A stretch of 64,000 nucleotides of DNA from positions 2,480,001 to 2,544,000 of the forward strand of contig NZ_CP159833.1 in the NCBI RefSeq assembly GCF_047730175.1, written 5' to 3'. Origin of the DNA: Marifrigoribacter sp047730175. Lineage in GTDB: Bacteria > Bacteroidota > Bacteroidia > Flavobacteriales > Flavobacteriaceae. The notes beneath the pieces were generated by a model, which was given only the letters and a program-made list of their open reading frames with translations, did no database searches and had not been told where the DNA came from. The position numbers and the translations under genes were made by a program. This document shows positions 61,657 to 64,000 of the stretch, piece after piece; the first letter of the stretch is position 1, and each line of letters starts with the position of its first letter.

Positions 61657-62877
61657 TTATTCTTTATATAACTTTAATGTTTGTTGTTGTTCATCGTCAT
61701 GTATCATTAGTATATACAATCCTGTGGAAACCTGATAGAAGCTTTGTGACTTAATATCACTTCCTTCATAAATAATGTGGCCATGAATATCATACAGATA
61801 GAAATATTCATTTCCGCTTAGTGTAGTAAAATTGATTTGATCCTTAAAAGGATTAGGAAAAACGGCAACTTGATTATCCGTTGATAATTCATCTATGCTT
61901 AGAGTATTTGCACAATCAGCAGCAATTTGTTCTGTAGAAAAAAAACTAGAGCAGTCTTCACAAAACATACTTTTAAAGAAACAACATGTTCTATTTACCA
62001 TAAACTCTCTATCTTCTAGCGTATTAAAAACAACGTGATTTCCTAATGGATCAAGAGTAAAATCACTGCAAACTCCATTATCAATTAACCTATCGTGAAG
62101 AATTTGCGATCCTATGGTATCAAACGGCCCTTCACCAATAGGAACAACATTGTCCAAAGCACCATGAAATGAAATCATAGGTATTAATTCGTTTGTATTA
62201 GTAGCGGTGTCGGGACCAGCTCCCCATTGGTTTAATAATCCTTTAATATCAAAAGTGTGAGTTAAATCATTACCTGAGGTGTCTATGGATCCAAGATTAG
62301 ATTCAATCCCAGAAAATAATGAATTCCATTCAGCCTGGCTCATATATTTTGTAAACAGAGAAGTAATGGACCCAGCACTTCCACCACCTAAAAACATCCA
62401 TGAGGTCTCAATTTCAAGGGCAGGGGATATTTCTATAGAATACCTTAAAGCAGCATTGGCGTCTTGTTGTGCACGATATAAGGCATTTACAAGATTAGAA
62501 GAATCTGACTCGTCAAAACCCAGACGATAATTTATGGTAGCAACTACAAAACCTCTTTTTGCAAGTTTTCTGCATTCAAAATTATATCTAGATTTGTTTC
62601 CTTCAATAAACCCACCACCGTGAATTAGTAAAATAAAGGGCCTATTTGTTAAAGGATCGATTTCATTTTTAGGAAAATAAAAATCCATTTTTAACTCTTC
62701 TGAAACTCCTTCCCAATTATAAACATTAGCGTAATTAACATTGGTTAAAGAATCAATTTGGGAATTTGTAAAAACTTCAATTTCACTAAATCGATTATCA
62801 TCGGTACAAAATTGTGCGGATACTTGATTGGTTATTAAAGTGAACCAAAGGATCAATACTATATTAATACTTTTCAT
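61657..62877 (-). CDS. Secreted esterase (alpha/beta hydrolase) with T9SS sorting domain
   Basis: A 406-residue exported hydrolase. The signal peptide ends near residue 21 (VSAQ). The catalytic domain (about 45-310) has the HGGGF oxyanion loop at 86-90, and the nucleophile elbow GGGSAGS with Ser167. An acid and base region is seen in HGALDNVVP and GNHVVF. A Cys-rich segment (NRTCCFFKSMFCEDC) precedes a T9SS type A sorting domain (VFPNPFKDQINF to LKLYKE). The layout suits a carboxylesterase of the feruloyl or polyester kind; substrate unknown. Confidence 0.83.
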   Translation of the reverse strand: MKSINIVLILWFTLITNQVSAQFCTDDNRFSEIEVFTNSQIDSLTNVNYANVYNWEGVSEELKMDFYFPKNEIDPLTNRPFILLIHGGGFIEGNKSRYNFECRKLAKRGFVVATINYRLGFDESDSSNLVNALYRAQQDANAALRYSIEISPALEIETSWMFLGGGSAGSITSLFTKYMSQAEWNSLFSGIESNLGSIDTSGNDLTHTFDIKGLLNQWGAGPDTATNTNELIPMISFHGALDNVVPIGEGPFDTIGSQILHDRLIDNGVCSDFTLDPLGNHVVFNTLEDREFMVNRTCCFFKSMFCEDCSSFFSTEQIAADCANTLSIDELSTDNQVAVFPNPFKDQINFTTLSGNEYFYLYDIHGHIIYEGSDIKSQSFYQVSTGLYILMIHDDEQQQTLKLYKE

Positions 62878-62969
62878 TTTTTAGCGTAATTTTTCCCAGA
62901 CAAATTGTTTATGTATTAATTCGTTTTTTAAAATTATAAAGATAGTTAATTATCTGAATAAAGTTTAAA

Positions 62970-63340
62970 TCATATTTTAGCCTTAGAGGAAAATAAATAA
63001 TTTGTTCGCTTACCTTTTGCGACTATTCCAACACCTAAGATAACTCCAAGAGTTCCTGGAACAGTAATATGAATACTTTTAAATAATTCAGTTCTGTTAT
63101 GTAGATAAAACAAAGTTTCTGGTTGAAAACTTAAATTTTTGTTTATTTCAATAGTAGCAAATCCACCAATAAAAATCCAATTTTATTGTCAAATTAAAAA
63201 GGTGTAAATATATCACCCTCATTGGAAATATATTTGAAATAATCAATACCTCCTTTAATCCCAAAAATGTTCTCTAAATCTTGAGAGAGTAAACCTTGTG
63301 AAGTTAAAGAGATTATAATTAATAATAATATTTTTTTCAT
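62970..63340 (-). pseudogene. Broken outer-membrane beta-barrel (PorT-like) gene
   Basis: It opens with a signal peptide (MKKILLLIIISLTSQGLLSQ) and GIKGGIDYFKYIS, then meets TAA at 63194-63196 after 48 codons. A shifted frame continues with IGGFATIEINKNLSFQPETL and LGVILGVGIVAKGK, to TGA at 62970-62972. The pattern (signal, GxxGG start, beta-strand segment NLSFQPE) is that of the PorT/OMP b-barrel family. A stop and a frameshift show decay; the length is about half of an intact gene. The flanks 62878-62969 and 63341-63387 show nothing further. Confidence 0.75.
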
Positions 63341-63387
63341 TCGTAAAGTTTGACTTAAAATGTTTGTAAGGAGTTTGTATATGGTTT

Positions 63388-63475
63388 GTTGCGTGTTTAA
63401 GCACCTAATTTAGCAAATACAAAACCAATTACCAAACCCAGCAATGAATTATACCTATTGTTAGCTGTAGTGTTT
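63388..63475. repeat. Possible dispersed flavobacterial intergenic element
   Basis: The stretch from TTGCGTGTTTAAGCACC through ACCTATTGTTAGCTGTAG resembles a sequence that often surrounds accessory genes in Flavobacteriaceae. The block GTTAGCTGTA also occurs as its complement near 42630. Call by recognition only. Confidence 0.3.
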
Positions 63476-63529
63476 ATCAGTTCAATCAATTTAGTATAAT
63501 TTAATCATTTCTAAATTGATTTTAGAGTT

Positions 63530-63910
63530 TTATATTTTTTCAAAATGATTTTTCACAAAAGCATCTTTTTCATTATTGGTCATTTTATCTGTTGGTTCAA
63601 TGTCAATTTTTATTTTTTTAAAATGTAAATCTTTTTTCAAGTAATTGTGTAGTTCTACTTTTGCGTTTGTTGGACCAAATAAAAGCACATGGTTGTATTT
63701 TAAAATTTCATCCGCTACTTCTTTGTAATATGCTTTATGCATTTGCTGTCTTTTGTTATGCATAAGACTTTCGCTTGTATTTAATGCTTCTTCTTTTGTT
63801 TCTGAATTAAAATTTGAGACAATAGATCGACATTCGTTTTTTGAATTTATATCAATCAAATTAGCAGCTGAATGATCCATCCAGATACCTAAATTGTTAT
63901 TTTTTTTCAT
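63530..63910 (-). CDS. Small eRF1-like 'translational machinery' family protein
   Basis: A 126-residue cytosolic protein. LGIWMDHSAANLI at 7-19, VLLFGPTNAKVELHNYL at 74-90 and IEPTDKMTNNEKDAFVKNHF at the C-terminus match the pattern of bacterial archaeo-eukaryotic-release-factor-like proteins (also named translational machinery protein). Homologues are thought to act on ribosomes, but their role is not established. The ATG at 63910 follows the stop of the partial gene upstream by 11 bp, so both are likely one operon. Confidence 0.6.
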   Translation of the reverse strand: MKKNNNLGIWMDHSAANLIDINSKNECRSIVSNFNSETKEEALNTSESLMHNKRQQMHKAYYKEVADEILKYNHVLLFGPTNAKVELHNYLKKDLHFKKIKIDIEPTDKMTNNEKDAFVKNHFEKI

Positions 63911-63921
63911 GATGTTAAGTT

Positions 63922-64000
63922 TTAGTGATTTTGAATTTTTCCAAGAATACTTTCTATAGAGTTTTTTATTTTATCAATAGCGCCTGTTAAGGCAAGATTT
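63922..64000 (-). CDS. C-terminal end of a gene running off the window, perhaps ribosome hibernation factor
   Basis: The last 25 codons read NLALTGAIDKIKNSIESILG then KIQNH and a TAA at 63922-63924. The short amphipathic helix with an AIDK motif recalls the C-terminus of HPF/RaiA-type ribosome hibernation proteins, which often sit near eRF1-like genes. The evidence is thin, since only the tail is visible. Confidence 0.3.
   Translation of the reverse strand, partial: NLALTGAIDKIKNSIESILGKIQNH

Overview
The window looks like chromosomal DNA of a marine, probably cold-adapted member of the Flavobacteriaceae (Bacteroidota). Reasons: very AT-rich DNA; Bacteroidota-type promoters (TAnnTTTG at -7) instead of sigma70 boxes, and few Shine-Dalgarno sites; five secreted proteins ending in type IX secretion (T9SS) type A sorting domains; flavobacterial families (DUF349, DUF3810, DUF1573, OstA-like, long NusB); and DUF3494 ice-binding lipoproteins. 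I cannot name the genus from sequence alone. No rRNA, tRNA, CRISPR array, prophage or intact transposase was seen.

Layout. 1-4.5 kb: an ABC exporter cut by the window edge, then divergent leucine dehydrogenase, nusB, a DUF1573 lipoprotein and yajC, closed by a bidirectional terminator. 4.6-20.1 kb: a long minus-strand housekeeping block: TrmH-type methyltransferase, M48 protease, RelA/SpoT, Fur-like regulator, purA, OstA-like protein, class III aminotransferase, TPR protein, two tandem DUF368 (PopT-type undecaprenyl-phosphate translocase) genes, aroE and a DUF349 protein. 20.2-26.3 kb: secreted proteins, including a T9SS-exported hydrolase with the complete PETase/cutinase catalytic signature. 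26.3-32.5 kb: an accessory island with a triple-domain and a single-domain ice-binding lipoprotein, each preceded by a remnant of a release-factor-3-like gene, then a choice-of-anchor L surface protein. 32.6-42.5 kb: Coa1-like protein, paired amidohydrolases, DUF3810 putative metalloprotease, pepD, a decayed gene and a beta-helix surface protein.

43.1-53.5 kb is a nearly complete heme locus. hemA, a hemC-hemD fusion, hemB, hemL, hemE and hemF run on the minus strand; an AraC-type regulator, hemH and hemJ run divergently. Together they encode every step from glutamyl-tRNA to protoheme. Inside this operon hemE is bracketed by arrays of degenerate 7-bp repeats, with a decayed four-helix-bundle gene between two arrays. 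The repeats reach into the hemE 3' end and supply its stop codon. This is the most unusual structure I found.

53.5-64 kb: an unknown membrane protein, gamma-glutamyltransferase, an AcpH-like hydrolase, glmM, a class V aminotransferase, a lipid A-type acyltransferase, a rhomboid protease, a T9SS-exported esterase, a broken outer-membrane beta-barrel gene, an eRF1-like protein and the last codons of a gene running off the edge.
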